Positions 18,470 through 28,158 are shown, numbered from the stretch's first letter. The stretch is 64,000 bases of DNA from Thermococcus sp. JdFR-02 (GCA_002009975.1 MTLP01000009.1:1-64000); one strand, 5' to 3'. Notes: generated by a model from the letters alone, not told the origin. Numbers and translations: made by a program.

Positions 18470-18640
18470 ATAAACTGCCGACAGCGAGGGGACAAACCCC
18501 TCGCATGGCTCGGTCGAACCCGCCTCCTCGAAAAATTCGGGCTTTAATGAGAGGAGCGTGCTCACGCCGAGCCTACAGGGCTTGCTTGCATCCACCCGTG
18601 GGAATAATGACCACGGGTCTCTGTGGCAAGCCCACATTCT
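18470..18640 (+). ncRNA. H/ACA guide RNA with two hairpins and an extra 5' hairpin
   Basis: Unit 1: GGCTCGG (18507-18513) pairs with CCGAGCC (18567-18573), then TACA. Its interior has stem CTCCTC/GAGGAG with a k-turn loop ending TTTAATGA. Unit 2: GGGCTTGC (18578-18585) pairs with GCAAGCCC (18626-18633), then ACA at 18634. The apex is CCGTGGGAATAATGACCACGG, a K-loop (20 bases plus one). Just upstream is a perfect hairpin GCGAGGGG-ACAAA-CCCCTCGC (18484-18504). TTTAAAAATTG near 18447 may be the TATA box, so the extra hairpin would be in the transcript. Confidence 0.85.
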
Positions 18641-18713
18641 CATAAATTTGCTTTCAAGAAGTTTGATCAAAGTTTTTAAACTTTTAAGTCGTAATTAATA
18701 ACTGGTGGTTATT

Positions 18714-19274
18714 ATGGTTATACTTCCCAGACCAATAGATCCCAGAGAAATTAAAAGGATTCGAAAAGAGCTTGGAATTACTCAAGAAGAGCTTGCAAGA
18801 AAAGCTGGGGTAACTCAAGCTTATATCGCTAAATTGGAAAATGGAAAAGTTGATCCGAGACTTTCAACGTTTAACAAAATTTTAGAGGCATTAATAGAGT
18901 GCAAAAAAGCAAAGTTGGCAGCAAAGAAGATAATGTCTTCTCCAATAATTGCGGTTAAGCCTTATGAGAGCGTTGAAAAGGTAATTAAGCTCATGAATGA
19001 AAACAACATATCCCAAGTGCCAGTTATAGCTGGGAACAAAATAGTTGGTAGCATTACGGAAAAAACTCTTGTAAGGAAGAGCATGGAATATGAGGATATT
19101 TATGAGAAGAAGGCTATGGAAGTTATGGACGAACCTTTTCCAATAGTTAGTGAGGATGAAGACATTGAAGTTGTGAAGTATCTTTTAGAAGAACATCCTG
19201 CAGTAATTGTACAGGATAAAGAAGGTAAGCCAGTTGGGATAATAACTCGCTCAGATCTGTTTAAACTTAAATAA
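18714..19274 (+). CDS. XRE-family HTH regulator with paired CBS domains
   Basis: 186 aa. The N-terminal XRE helix-turn-helix (RKELGITQEELARKAGVTQAYIAKLENGK split around residues 15-45) is followed by two CBS repeats (ending VPVIAGNKIVGSI and IVQDKEGKPVGIITRSDL). Such proteins are thought to sense adenine nucleotides or SAM and regulate transcription. ATG 18714 follows GGTGG by five bases. Targets are not indicated by the neighbours. Confidence 0.92.
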   Translation: MVILPRPIDPREIKRIRKELGITQEELARKAGVTQAYIAKLENGKVDPRLSTFNKILEALIECKKAKLAAKKIMSSPIIAVKPYESVEKVIKLMNENNISQVPVIAGNKIVGSITEKTLVRKSMEYEDIYEKKAMEVMDEPFPIVSEDEDIEVVKYLLEEHPAVIVQDKEGKPVGIITRSDLFKLK

Positions 19275-19833
19275 TCCCTTCAGCATAGAGCTTATGATAG
19301 GCTTTTAGAAGTGCGTCTCTAACTCTTTTTACGCCATACCTCTTTACTGCACTTTTAAGACCTTCCTCAAGAACTTTCTCAATGATTAGGTCAATGTCTG
19401 GGGAAATTTTGAGGTTATTTTTTATGTAAAGCTCTGCAATTTCTTGAGGCTCTTTGTAATTTAATCCCTTCAGCCACTTAAGGGGTATTCCTTCATCAAA
19501 TGGCTTTATGATTTCAAACTCAATTATGCTAACTTCATCGTCTGGATAAAGCTCTCCATAGATTTTATTTAAAGCTCGCATGAGGTCTTTTAAATCTTTA
19601 AATCCATCTTTTTTTGCGTCTTCAATCGTCAATTCCCTAACTTTCTTTTTTCGCAAGCTCTTTATTCTTGCCTTTGCTATTGCAGTATCACTGGGTGTTA
19701 TAACGATATAAACTTCGCTGTTCGGCTTTGCTTGATAGTCACCGTATCGGATTGTGGTAACCTTCTTTCCCTTCAATATTCTCTCTTTGTATGCATTATC
19801 TATTAGCATGAACTTTCTTATTTGAATGGGCAC
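19267..19833 (-). CDS. ASCH-domain (PUA-like) protein
   Basis: 188 aa. The N-terminal ~100 residues form an ASCH beta-barrel ([45 protein letters not shown] read in parts), a fold that binds RNA or modified nucleotides. The C-terminal helical part is unfamiliar. GTG 19833 is preferred because GAGGTG lies seven bases upstream; it overlaps the HAD gene by 38 bp. ATG 19809 has no signal. Function unknown. Confidence 0.8.
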   Translation of the reverse strand: MPIQIRKFMLIDNAYKERILKGKKVTTIRYGDYQAKPNSEVYIVITPSDTAIAKARIKSLRKKKVRELTIEDAKKDGFKDLKDLMRALNKIYGELYPDDEVSIIEFEIIKPFDEGIPLKWLKGLNYKEPQEIAELYIKNNLKISPDIDLIIEKVLEEGLKSAVKRYGVKRVRDALLKAYHKLYAEGII

Positions 19834-20518
19834 TATTCAACACCTCTATAATCTCTGGAAGCTCAAGTATGTCTTTGATCTCATAATCAGCATACTTCCG
19901 ATATTCAAGCTCTCTATTGGCATATTTCCCATATCTAAACCATACCGTATGCATTCCAACTCTTTTAGCCCCGTAGATATCTGAGTAGAGCCTATCACCC
20001 ACCATAATCGTCTCTTCTGCATTCACTTTAAAAATTTTCAATGCCTTTTGATATATTTTTGGATGGGGTTTTTTAACGCCCTCAAAGTCCGATATAACTA
20101 CGTGCTCAAAGAAGTCATCTAAATCCAATCTTAAGATCTTTTCCCATTGTTTTATTGGATTGCCATCAGTTATTATACCCAATCTAAGACCCATTTCCTT
20201 TAATTTTAACAGAGCTTTTCTGACATGTCTTATTTCTTTAAGATGAGCAAACTTTGTGTTGTGATAAGCTATAACTCCAGCAGCAACAAGCTTTGGGTTG
20301 TATTTTAAATCCAAACGTCTTAGGAGGTAATCAAAATGGTGAGGAAAGTTGCTTCCATATTCGCTTATAAGTTCCAAAAGCTCGTTATAAGCTGTATCAA
20401 AATCAACAGGTAAGCCATGTCTGATCATATTCTCTATGGCATTTTTCCTCGCCATCTCAGCTAATTTTGTTGTATCAACCAGAGTATCATCCAAGTCAAA
20501 AAATACTACTTTAATCAT
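19796..20518 (-). CDS. HAD-superfamily hydrolase (phosphatase)
   Basis: 240 aa. Motif [13 protein letters not shown] at the N-terminus, motif [11 protein letters not shown], motif III with [14 protein letters not shown], and motif [18 protein letters not shown] are all present. This is an active-looking Mg-dependent phosphatase with a helical cap, resembling the archaeal TIGR02253-type group; substrate unknown. The 3' end overlaps the start of the ASCH gene, implying a shared transcript. Confidence 0.9.
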   Translation of the reverse strand: MIKVVFFDLDDTLVDTTKLAEMARKNAIENMIRHGLPVDFDTAYNELLELISEYGSNFPHHFDYLLRRLDLKYNPKLVAAGVIAYHNTKFAHLKEIRHVRKALLKLKEMGLRLGIITDGNPIKQWEKILRLDLDDFFEHVVISDFEGVKKPHPKIYQKALKIFKVNAEETIMVGDRLYSDIYGAKRVGMHTVWFRYGKYANRELEYRKYADYEIKDILELPEIIEVLNSAHSNKKVHANR

Positions 20519-20554
20519 TTAACTCACCTTTCTGAATTTTAAGCTAAGTCTTAT

Positions 20555-20950
20555 TTAACCTTTCCCAATGTCCAAATAAAACCTGCTCTTTTGCTTCTTT
20601 ATCATCTGCAATTGCTGGAAGTATTCATCTTCTTTTATCAATTCATTGGTTAAATCCTCCAGTCTCCACATTAGAGAGGTAGGAGTGGTTGTCGCAAAGA
20701 TAACTCTGCCCACTTTAAGAGCTTTGACTTTAGTTATGACGTCTTTAACTTCATGATTTTCCAAATTATGCATAATTAAGAACTTCCTCCAGTGCCAGTT
20801 CCCACTTTCCTCGAGCTTTTCAGCTTTATCAACTATTTCTTGTAAGACCCAATCTCTGCAGTATTCTGGGATTTCATAAATTTTGTATCCACTTAGTGCC
20901 TCTTTAATAAGTCCAACTTCATTTTCCCCAAATCCTATCAGAAATATCAC
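20555..20950 (-). CDS. DUF3783 family protein
   Basis: 131 aa conserved archaeal protein of unknown function ([18 protein letters not shown] start, [25 protein letters not shown] near the C-terminus). Its ATG overlaps the sirtuin stop by 4 bp, so the two are translationally coupled. No catalytic motif is recognisable. Confidence 0.75.
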   Translation of the reverse strand: MIFLIGFGENEVGLIKEALSGYKIYEIPEYCRDWVLQEIVDKAEKLEESGNWHWRKFLIMHNLENHEVKDVITKVKALKVGRVIFATTTPTSLMWRLEDLTNELIKEDEYFQQLQMIKKQKSRFYLDIGKG

Positions 20951-21702
20951 TTTCTCAACTCCTTAACTTTTTTCAAAAGCTCTTCCATAATCTCTCCAGC
21001 TTTTCCTCTCAAAAAAACATCGGCAATTGGAGTTATCCCTCCTTCATTGACATTTACCTCTATTATATATCCTCCATGCTCTTTAGTTATATAGGGAATA
21101 TATGCGGCTGGATACACTTGTCCACTTGTCCCAATAACCAAACAAACGTCTGATCTTCTTGCTAAATTAAATGCCTCACTAAGCTCTTTCTCAGGCAAAG
21201 ATTCTCCAAACCAAACCACATCTGGTCTCAATAAGTTAGAACACTTGGGGCATTTTGGCAGTTCTTTTTCAGCTAAGAATCTTTCTACTCTTCCACTTTC
21301 TTTTAAATTTTCAATGTAATCGCAATAACTGCATTTAACTCTATAGATGTTGCCGTGCAGTTCAATAATTCTCTTATTTCCAGCTTCTCTATGCAGATCA
21401 TCAATATTTTGTGTTATAACGGCTTTTAAAATTCCCATATCTTCAAGTTCTGCTAGGGTTAAATGAGCCTTATTTGGTTTAGCGTCTTTCATTTTACGCA
21501 TTCTCATCTTGTAAAATTCCCAGACTAACTTGGGATTCCTTCTAAAGGCTTCTGGAGTTGCTACTTCTTCAATTCTATACTTTTCCCAAAGTCCTCCAGA
21601 ACCTCTAAAAGTAGGTACTCCACTTTCAGCACTTATCCCAGCACCTGTGAAAGCGATTAAAAATTTAGCTTTCGCTATTAACTTTGCAGCTTCTTCAATC
21701 AT
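20947..21702 (-). CDS. cobB: Sir2-family NAD-dependent protein deacylase
   Basis: 251 aa sirtuin, full length. NAD-binding [15 protein letters not shown] near residue 20, [12 protein letters not shown] and the catalytic ELHGN follow. The zinc ribbon has Cys pairs in VKCSYC and [10 protein letters not shown], and GTSGQVYPA lies late. It removes acetyl or other acyl groups from lysines using NAD, for instance on chromatin protein Alba in some archaea. Coupled to the DUF3783 gene downstream. Confidence 0.95.
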   Translation of the reverse strand: MIEEAAKLIAKAKFLIAFTGAGISAESGVPTFRGSGGLWEKYRIEEVATPEAFRRNPKLVWEFYKMRMRKMKDAKPNKAHLTLAELEDMGILKAVITQNIDDLHREAGNKRIIELHGNIYRVKCSYCDYIENLKESGRVERFLAEKELPKCPKCSNLLRPDVVWFGESLPEKELSEAFNLARRSDVCLVIGTSGQVYPAAYIPYITKEHGGYIIEVNVNEGGITPIADVFLRGKAGEIMEELLKKVKELRK

Positions 21703-21839
21703 GCTCTATCCCTAATTTATTTCGTAACATTGGCTTTAAAATTTTAACATACTACTACCTTTTTAGCATTAAAGCCTAAGCAAGATTTAAATTATATGAG
21801 TGTAAAACATTTCATTGCATAAGTGTTTGAGGTGGGACT

Positions 21840-23117
21840 ATGAGCTACAAAGAGCATAAAGATAAGATTTTGGGATTTATCGAAGAGCATGAGAAATGGA
21901 GGTCTTCAACAATTAACTTGATTGCAAGCGAAAATATAACCTCCCCAAGTGTCAATAGGGCTGTTGTAAGTGGTTTTATGCACAAATACGCTGAGGGTTG
22001 GCCAAAGCAACGCTATTATCAAGGTTGTAAATACATTGATGAGGTTGAGCTTATTGGTATTGAGCTGTTCTGTACACTCTTTAAGAGTGATTTTGCTGAC
22101 CTAAGACCGATATCAGGTACAAATGCCAATCAAGCAGCATTCTTTGGATTAACACAACCAGGAGACACAATTATAGCCTTGCACACTTCTCATGGCGGTC
22201 ACATTAGTTATATGCCCTTTGGTAGTGCTGGAATGCATGCCCTAAAGACTGAGTTCTGGCCCTTTGACTTCGATGAATTTAACATTGATGTTGACAAAGC
22301 GGCGCAATTGATTAGAGAAAAGAAGCCAAAGTTAGTGCTTTTTGGAGGATCCCTATTCCCATTCCCACACCCAGTTAAAGAGCTTAGCGAAGTTGCTAAG
22401 GAAGTTGGAGCTTACGTTATGTACGATGCCGCGCACGTCTTAGGTTTAATAGCTGGTGGACAATTCCAAGATCCACTTAGAGAAGGAGCCGACATTATAA
22501 CCTCTTCAACCCACAAGACATTCCCGGGACCACAAGGTGGTGTAATACTCTACAAGAACTTTGGTGAGGATGTTGCAAAGCTCCAATGGGCTATATTCCC
22601 AGGTGTGCTAAGCAATCACCACTTGCACCATATGGCTGGAAAAGCAGTTACAGCTGCTGAGATGCTTGAATATGGTAAAGAATATGCTGCACAAATCGTG
22701 AAGAACGCAAAAGCTTTAGCCGAAGCTATGGCAGAGGAGGGCTTCAAGGTCATTGGTGAAGATAAAGGCTATACTAAGAGCCACCAAGTTATAGTTGATG
22801 TCAGCGATCTACACGAAGCCGCTGGTGGATGGGCTGCCCCACTATTGGAGCAAGCTGGAATAATCTTGAACAAGAACCTCTTACCATGGGATCCACTTGA
22901 AAAGGTCAACACTCCAAGCGGTTTGAGAATTGGTGTTCAAGAGATGACAAGAGTTGGAATGATGGAAGACGACATGAAGGAGATTGCACACTTCTTCAAG
23001 AGAGTGCTAATTGACAGAGAAGATCCAAAGAAAGTTGAAAAGGATGTGTTTGAATTTAGAAGGCAATTCCAAAAGGTCTATTACTCCTTCGATTATGGCT
23101 TGCCAATGAAGGAGTGA
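21840..23117 (+). CDS. glyA: Serine/glycine hydroxymethyltransferase
   Basis: 425 aa PLP enzyme interconverting serine and glycine with a one-carbon carrier (a modified tetrahydropterin in Thermococcales). Seen: STINLIASENITSPSV near the N-terminus, DAAHVLGLIAGGQF (PLP-contacting Asp/His), and the PLP-lysine motif ITSSTHKTFPGPQGG. ATG is preceded by GAGGTGGGA. Full length and monocistronic by its surroundings. Confidence 0.96.
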   Translation: MSYKEHKDKILGFIEEHEKWRSSTINLIASENITSPSVNRAVVSGFMHKYAEGWPKQRYYQGCKYIDEVELIGIELFCTLFKSDFADLRPISGTNANQAAFFGLTQPGDTIIALHTSHGGHISYMPFGSAGMHALKTEFWPFDFDEFNIDVDKAAQLIREKKPKLVLFGGSLFPFPHPVKELSEVAKEVGAYVMYDAAHVLGLIAGGQFQDPLREGADIITSSTHKTFPGPQGGVILYKNFGEDVAKLQWAIFPGVLSNHHLHHMAGKAVTAAEMLEYGKEYAAQIVKNAKALAEAMAEEGFKVIGEDKGYTKSHQVIVDVSDLHEAAGGWAAPLLEQAGIILNKNLLPWDPLEKVNTPSGLRIGVQEMTRVGMMEDDMKEIAHFFKRVLIDREDPKKVEKDVFEFRRQFQKVYYSFDYGLPMKE

Positions 23118-23195
23118 TTTCTTTTTCATTTCAATTCTTTTTGAAGCTTTGGAAATCATTAAATATCTCAAAGCGTAACTTATTTTGGTGAGGAT

Positions 23196-23966
23196 ATGAA
23201 AAAGTTCTTAGCATTAACTGGATTTTTAGCACTCATTGTGATTGCTGCATTTTATGTCATAACTTCTCATAATAGAGGGATTATAGAAGTTAGCCGCTGT
23301 AAAGATGTTATTCCTGAAACTCTTCCATCTTTAAAGCCTTCAAATGAAGTTTTCTGCTGTCCCGGTCCTATTGGATATGTTATAAGTGCGGGATATAAAT
23401 TGCCTGGCGAAGCAATAGAGTTTCGAACCCAAAATGAGCCTCCTCAGAACTTTACCGGGACAATAGTTTTCACTGTGTACAAGGATTCAAAGCTTCTCTA
23501 TGCTAAGGAAGGTATGAATGTTATGTGGAAGCTTCCAAAGGAGAGAGATGTAACGTACAAGCTCGTTGTTTATGCCCTTAATGATAGCTGTGGTGTAGTG
23601 GATGTTCTAATGTCAGAGATCATTGTTCCAGAGCAGGGAGTCATGGCAAAAATGAGCCTTGATAAAGAAGTCTATAAAATTGGAGAAGAGGCTGTGCTGA
23701 CCATAGAGAACACCGGAAGAACACCTCTATTTTTTGGCGTTGATTATGTTCTTTACAAATGGGATGGAAAAAGATGGGTCAAAGTAGACATTCCATACAC
23801 ATTCATTGACATAGGATACTTTCTTCAACCGGGAAAAACTTGGAATCAGACGATTCCCCTCAACTATCTTGAACCGGGGCATTATAAAATTGCTAAAAAA
23901 GTTTCTGCAGAGGGAACGAGAATAAAACTAACGCTTAGAGCAGAGTTTGATGTGATTGAAGAGTAA
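23196..23966 (+). CDS. Exported protein with immunoglobulin-like domain
   Basis: 256 aa. An N-terminal hydrophobic segment (about 4-24, FLALTGFLALIVIAAFYVI) anchors or exports it. The C-terminal half (VYKIGEEAVLTIENTGRTPL, then LEPGHYKIAKKV) looks like an immunoglobulin-like beta-sandwich of the Big_14 type. Cysteines at RCKD, FCCPG and DSCG may form disulfides outside the cell. Function unknown. GGTGAGGAT precedes ATG. Confidence 0.7.
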   Translation: MKKFLALTGFLALIVIAAFYVITSHNRGIIEVSRCKDVIPETLPSLKPSNEVFCCPGPIGYVISAGYKLPGEAIEFRTQNEPPQNFTGTIVFTVYKDSKLLYAKEGMNVMWKLPKERDVTYKLVVYALNDSCGVVDVLMSEIIVPEQGVMAKMSLDKEVYKIGEEAVLTIENTGRTPLFFGVDYVLYKWDGKRWVKVDIPYTFIDIGYFLQPGKTWNQTIPLNYLEPGHYKIAKKVSAEGTRIKLTLRAEFDVIEE

Positions 23967-23979
23967 TAAAAAACAGAGA

Positions 23980-26178
23980 TCAAGAGGGTATGGTTATCTG
24001 TATCTTGGTTCCATTGATCTCTATCTTAAAGTTCTTGCCAAGCATTGGTGCCCCATAAATTATGATCTCCTTCGGCTCTCCTGGAAATGTTAACTCAACC
24101 TCTAAAGGATTTCCCGTGTAAAAGCCTTTCATTTCTGTCTTTTTTCCTTGCCAAGTAGTCCCTTTAATCGTGAACGGGAAGGCAAAGCCATTCTTGTCAA
24201 CCAAAGTGAATCTTAAGGTGTAATTGCCATCTCTTTTAATTAACTGGGCATTTTCAATCGTTATGTTCGGCAGGGCTTTCTTAGTTGTCCAGGTCTGCCA
24301 AATTAGGAGAATATTTGGATTATTTGACTTTTTAGCTAAAATTCTTGCAAACTCATCAAAGTCCGCTTCTCTGTATAGGTATTTTTCTGAGAATTCTCTA
24401 AATGTTTCCTTATATGCTTGTTCTCCAGCTTGGGAATATAGAAGAAAAGTTGTTAAGTACGCCTTGTAAATGGTTGTTGCTATATCTATGACATTTCCAG
24501 AATATCTGTACTTATATAGTTCAATCACTGGATGATCAGTTTCTGGAAATTCTTTTAAAGAGGTTTCGTACATTCTCTTTTGATACTCAAGATACTCCGA
24601 GAACTTTTTAAAATAGCTGGCTGGAATTGATGCCCAGATACTATCAATTCCTCCTATCCAGAGGTCTTTCGGCTCCACCTCTATTCTCTCATAAAAAATG
24701 GAGTATATCCTCCATAGGATGTTATACAGCGATAGGGATTTATGATAATTCAAAGCAAGTACATTGCTTGAAGAGAGTACCAACCATAAATTGCCAAGCT
24801 CAGCGCTGTAAACTATATTGATTTCTTTGGGATAGACAAAATATTCTTTTGATGCCTTCACAGCTTCAAGGACATCTTTGAATGTTCTGGCTGGTGTCTT
24901 AATTGCAGGAGTATAGTAGAAATTAACTTTTGTTTCGTTCACGTAGCCAGTAAGTTTCTTTAGATTTCCAGTTATCACAAGAATATCTTTTGTTGGAAAC
25001 TCTGAGGCTATTACGGGCTTTTGACTTTCCACATTAATTTCTCCATTTTGTATTAGCTTGTTGATTGGAAGGAAGGGTGTTAGCCAAAAGTTAAACAGGA
25101 GTGTAAAGTTAGAATCTACAACCTTAGTCCTATATGTGCGTGAAAAATTCTTATCTGTTGTCATTGGCTGAATGCTGAAATTTCCAATATATTTGAAGGA
25201 GTAGCTATCTTTTCTCTCAAACGGAATCACTGTATTGAAATTTTGGAAATATTCGACATTCATATTCTCCACATTAAGCCATGGCATTTTGTAAAAGATC
25301 GGGAAGTAATCTATAGAATAATCGATTTTAAGGGTAGATTCGGCTGAGTAAAATCTTTCATTCTCATTTAGTCTCAGGCTTATGTCAATTTTATTTATTC
25401 TTCCAATTCCAGTCATTATTCCTCCATTCCAGAACCAATTCACAAATTTTTGATATTCTCTTTCTACATTTGGAAGTTTTAGAATCTCTTGGGAGGGCTT
25501 ATCGCTCTGCAAGAGCTTGAAAACTTCTTGAACTCCATACTTGGAAACTAGAAACGTCACCAGATCTTTCATGTTATCCCAGTATTCTTTAACCTCGTTT
25601 TGATCTTGGCTATCTATCAATTTAATGAGCTCATTAAGCGAAACATTCTTTTGAGGGACAGTTCTAAAATAAGCGTACGAAATTGTGGGGAATGCAAATG
25701 TTAAACCATTAACCTTTCCTGTCAGATATGATATCAAAGCACTTTCAACATTATATGGATAGATTTCTTGGCTGTTTTTGTCTAGAAAAGTAAATATCCT
25801 GTTTTTTTCGATGTACCAAGGCAGATTCGTTGAATACTCAAGTTTCAACTCTTCCTCACTTGAATAAATGTAAAGCTCCACTTTTTTAGGGTCTTTTCCA
25901 AATGCCTTTGCATAGCTTTCGTAGGTGTAATCTATTCCTGTGAGGAGAAATCTAATTTTTGCCATGAAAGTTTCGAGATTAGCGACATCTGGGGGATAGT
26001 AAATTGTGAAGTATTTCGTTTCATTCTTCAGCCAATGAGAGTAAGCTTCTTCATCTTCGCTTGGACTCTCGGTTGGGGTTATTGAAGCAGAGGAGGTCAT
26101 GGTTTGATTTTTTCCTATACAGAATGTTGAAAAAACGACTAAGGTTATCATAAAAATTACTTTAAGATGTTTCTTCAA
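23980..26178 (-). CDS. Large lipoprotein, probable inactive gluzincin (M1/MA-like pseudoprotease)
   Basis: 732 aa. The signal peptide ends in a lipobox-like STFCIG (Cys near residue 21), so it is probably lipid-anchored outside the cell. A low-complexity Ser/Thr linker follows. The body resembles peptidase-MA/M1 proteins: TKYFTIYYPPDVANLETFM, a beta domain, then PKEINIVYSAELGNLW and KDLWIGGIDSIWAS, which parallels the region after the M1 zinc motif. The expected HExxH is not seen (positions read LYNILWRIYS), so catalysis is doubtful. Family assignment is an inference from pattern, not a search. Confidence 0.6.
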   Translation of the reverse strand: MKKHLKVIFMITLVVFSTFCIGKNQTMTSSASITPTESPSEDEEAYSHWLKNETKYFTIYYPPDVANLETFMAKIRFLLTGIDYTYESYAKAFGKDPKKVELYIYSSEEELKLEYSTNLPWYIEKNRIFTFLDKNSQEIYPYNVESALISYLTGKVNGLTFAFPTISYAYFRTVPQKNVSLNELIKLIDSQDQNEVKEYWDNMKDLVTFLVSKYGVQEVFKLLQSDKPSQEILKLPNVEREYQKFVNWFWNGGIMTGIGRINKIDISLRLNENERFYSAESTLKIDYSIDYFPIFYKMPWLNVENMNVEYFQNFNTVIPFERKDSYSFKYIGNFSIQPMTTDKNFSRTYRTKVVDSNFTLLFNFWLTPFLPINKLIQNGEINVESQKPVIASEFPTKDILVITGNLKKLTGYVNETKVNFYYTPAIKTPARTFKDVLEAVKASKEYFVYPKEINIVYSAELGNLWLVLSSSNVLALNYHKSLSLYNILWRIYSIFYERIEVEPKDLWIGGIDSIWASIPASYFKKFSEYLEYQKRMYETSLKEFPETDHPVIELYKYRYSGNVIDIATTIYKAYLTTFLLYSQAGEQAYKETFREFSEKYLYREADFDEFARILAKKSNNPNILLIWQTWTTKKALPNITIENAQLIKRDGNYTLRFTLVDKNGFAFPFTIKGTTWQGKKTEMKGFYTGNPLEVELTFPGEPKEIIIYGAPMLGKNFKIEINGTKIQITIPS

Positions 26179-26302
26179 TATAACATCACCAAATGTATTA
26201 AATATTAGCGAAATTTAAGTTTTATCATAGTGATGGCAAAAGTTTTTATTCTAATTTGAGCTTAACCTCACCTTAGGCTACAAATTTTTGAAGGTGAGAG
26301 TG

Positions 26303-26632
26303 ATGAAATTTTGTCCAAAGTGTGGGAGCATAATGATCCCAGATAAGAAGAAAGGGGTTCTAGTTTGTAGAAGATGTGGCTATGAAGAACCTCTAGAAGA
26401 AGAGACAGCTAAACGCTATCAATTAAAGAAGGAAGTTAAGCATTCACCAAAGGAAGACTTAGTGGTTATTGAGCAAGATGTTGCAACATTGCCAAAAGTA
26501 AAGATCACTTGTCCAAAGTGTGGAAATGGTGAAGCGTATTGGTGGGAATTGCAGACAAGGGCAGGAGATGAACCTTCAACTATATTCTACAAATGTACTA
26601 AATGCGGATATGTTTGGAGAAGTTACGAGTAA
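26303..26632 (+). CDS. tfs: Transcription factor S (TFS, RNA cleavage factor)
   Basis: 109 aa. N-terminal zinc ribbon CPKCGS...CRRCGY and C-terminal zinc ribbon CPKCGNGEAYWW...CTKCGYVWRSYE. The tail contains the RAGDEPSTIFYKC segment with the acidic Asp-Glu that inserts into the RNA polymerase active site and stimulates cleavage of backtracked RNA. ATG 26303 follows GGTGAG. First gene of an operon with a 56-aa protein, PCNA and GINS51. Confidence 0.95.
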   Translation: MKFCPKCGSIMIPDKKKGVLVCRRCGYEEPLEEETAKRYQLKKEVKHSPKEDLVVIEQDVATLPKVKITCPKCGNGEAYWWELQTRAGDEPSTIFYKCTKCGYVWRSYE

Positions 26633-26643
26633 GGTGTGGATAA

Positions 26644-26814
26644 ATGGACAAAATGCGGATTGAAGTTTTAAAGCGTTTGGCTGAAAAAGCATTAAAGGAG
26701 TTGGATGAAGCTTATAAAAGAGTGCCCGAAGTAGATAATGGAAAGGCTTATTTATTTAGAGGTAAAGAAAGGGTTAGATTAATACTCAACATTCTCAATG
26801 ATATGGAGGTGTAA
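26644..26814 (+). CDS. Small helical protein, 56 aa, in the TFS-PCNA operon
   Basis: Open frame MDKMRIEVLKRLAEKALK... ending LILNILNDMEV, two predicted amphipathic helices around a YKRVPEVDNGKAYLFRG turn. It fills the gap exactly: 11 bases after TFS and 3 bases before the PCNA ATG, and its last codons (ATGGAGGTGTAA) contain the Shine-Dalgarno of PCNA. A real gene coupled to PCNA is likely; function unknown. No canonical PIP box is visible. Confidence 0.7.
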   Translation: MDKMRIEVLKRLAEKALKELDEAYKRVPEVDNGKAYLFRGKERVRLILNILNDMEV

Positions 26815-26817
26815 AAA

Positions 26818-27567
26818 ATGCCGTTTGAAATAGTTTTTGATGGAGCAAAGGATTTTGCCGATTTGATAGCAACCGCAAGCAACTTAATTGATGAAGCTGC
26901 ATTTAAAGTGACTGAAGATGGTATTTCAATGCGTGCAATGGATCCAAGTAGAGTTGTTTTGATTGATTTGAACTTACCTACAAGCATATTCTCAAAGTAT
27001 GATGTTGAGAGTGAAGAGACAATTGGCGTTAACATGGATCACTTTAAGAAGATTTTAAAGAGATCTAAGAGTAAGGACACTTTAGTTTTAAGAAAGGGAG
27101 AAGAGAATTTCTTAGATATAATTCTGCAGGGAACTGCAACTAGGAAATTTAGACTTCCCCTAATTGATGTTGAAGAGCTCGAGCTTGAGCTTCCAGAGTT
27201 ACCCTTTACAGCAAAAGCTGTTGTCTTGGGAGAAGTGTTAAAGGAAGCAGTTAAAGACGCTTCTCTTGTTAGTGACAGCTTAAAGTTTATTGCAACTCCA
27301 AACGAGCTTATGTTAAAAGCTGAAGGTGAGACCCAAGAAGTTGAAATAAAATTAACTCTAGAAGATGAAGGTTTGCTTGATTTAGAAGTTCAGGAGGAAA
27401 CAAAGAGCGCTTACGGAATTAGCTATTTAGCAGACATGGTTAAGGGAATTGGTAAAGCTGACGAAGTCATAGTGCAATTTGGTAACGAGATGCCTCTTCA
27501 GATGGATTATCCAATTAGAGATGAGGGAAGGTTAACATTCCTCTTAGCTCCAAGAGTTGAGGAGTGA
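26818..27567 (+). CDS. pcn: DNA sliding clamp PCNA
   Basis: 249 aa, full length. Seen: MPFEIVFDGAKDFADLIATA start, DGISMRAMDPSRVVLIDL, the interdomain connector region (PLIDVEELELELPEL) and the C-terminal FLLAPRVEE that contacts PIP-box partners. The trimeric clamp tethers polymerases, FEN1, ligase and EndoQ. Located between a small coupled ORF and GINS51, the arrangement known from Pyrococcus. Confidence 0.97.
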   Translation: MPFEIVFDGAKDFADLIATASNLIDEAAFKVTEDGISMRAMDPSRVVLIDLNLPTSIFSKYDVESEETIGVNMDHFKKILKRSKSKDTLVLRKGEENFLDIILQGTATRKFRLPLIDVEELELELPELPFTAKAVVLGEVLKEAVKDASLVSDSLKFIATPNELMLKAEGETQEVEIKLTLEDEGLLDLEVQEETKSAYGISYLADMVKGIGKADEVIVQFGNEMPLQMDYPIRDEGRLTFLLAPRVEE

Positions 27568-27597
27568 TTTTTTATTTCTTTCTTTTAGGTGATTTCC

Positions 27598-28158
27598 TTG
27601 GACATAGTAAAACTTAGAGAACTACTTGAGAGGGAACTGTCTTCAAATGAGCTAACCCCATTAGATGATGAATTTTATAAGGAATTTGACAGCTTAGTCA
27701 AAGCTCTAAAGCTTAGGGTTGAGTCTTCAAGGGAGAGAGGGGAGACTGTAGAAGAGAATCTTTATTTAGCAGAACTTGAGGTTGTTGAACGCTTAATGAA
27801 GGAGATAATTAAGATAAGGTTACATAAGTTAGTGGATTTAGCCTTTGAGGGGAAGTTACAGAATTTAGTAGGTGAAGAAAAGAAGATATTTGGTTTGCTC
27901 CTTGCTTTCATAAATCGCGAACCTTTTGAAATTCCAGAGAGAGTTGTAGAGGAGAAAATAGAAGAGGTTAAGGAGGTTGTGGAAACAAAGATTCCAACGA
28001 GAGAAGCGTATCTAATTGAAATCGACATTCCAAAAATTTTAGATGAAAAGTTAAATGAATATGGACCATTTAAAGCCGGTGATCTAGTTACACTTCCTAG
28101 ATCTTTAGCAAAAATTTTAATTGAAAGAGGGGTTGCAAAGAGAGTTAGAATTTCATGA
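27598..28158 (+). CDS. GINS complex subunit Gins51 (Gins15)
   Basis: 186 aa. The N-terminal helical A domain (LDIVKLRELLERELSSN, LAELEVVERLMKEIIKIRLHKLVDLA) precedes a linker and a small beta B domain at the C-terminus (FKAGDLVTLPRSLAKILIERGVAKRV). This A-B order marks Gins51. With Gins23 it forms the archaeal GINS that links MCM and GAN/RecJ in the replisome. TTG 27598 is chosen since AGGTGAT ends five bases upstream; GTG 27589 is inside that signal. Confidence 0.9.
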   Translation: MDIVKLRELLERELSSNELTPLDDEFYKEFDSLVKALKLRVESSRERGETVEENLYLAELEVVERLMKEIIKIRLHKLVDLAFEGKLQNLVGEEKKIFGLLLAFINREPFEIPERVVEEKIEEVKEVVETKIPTREAYLIEIDIPKILDEKLNEYGPFKAGDLVTLPRSLAKILIERGVAKRVRIS

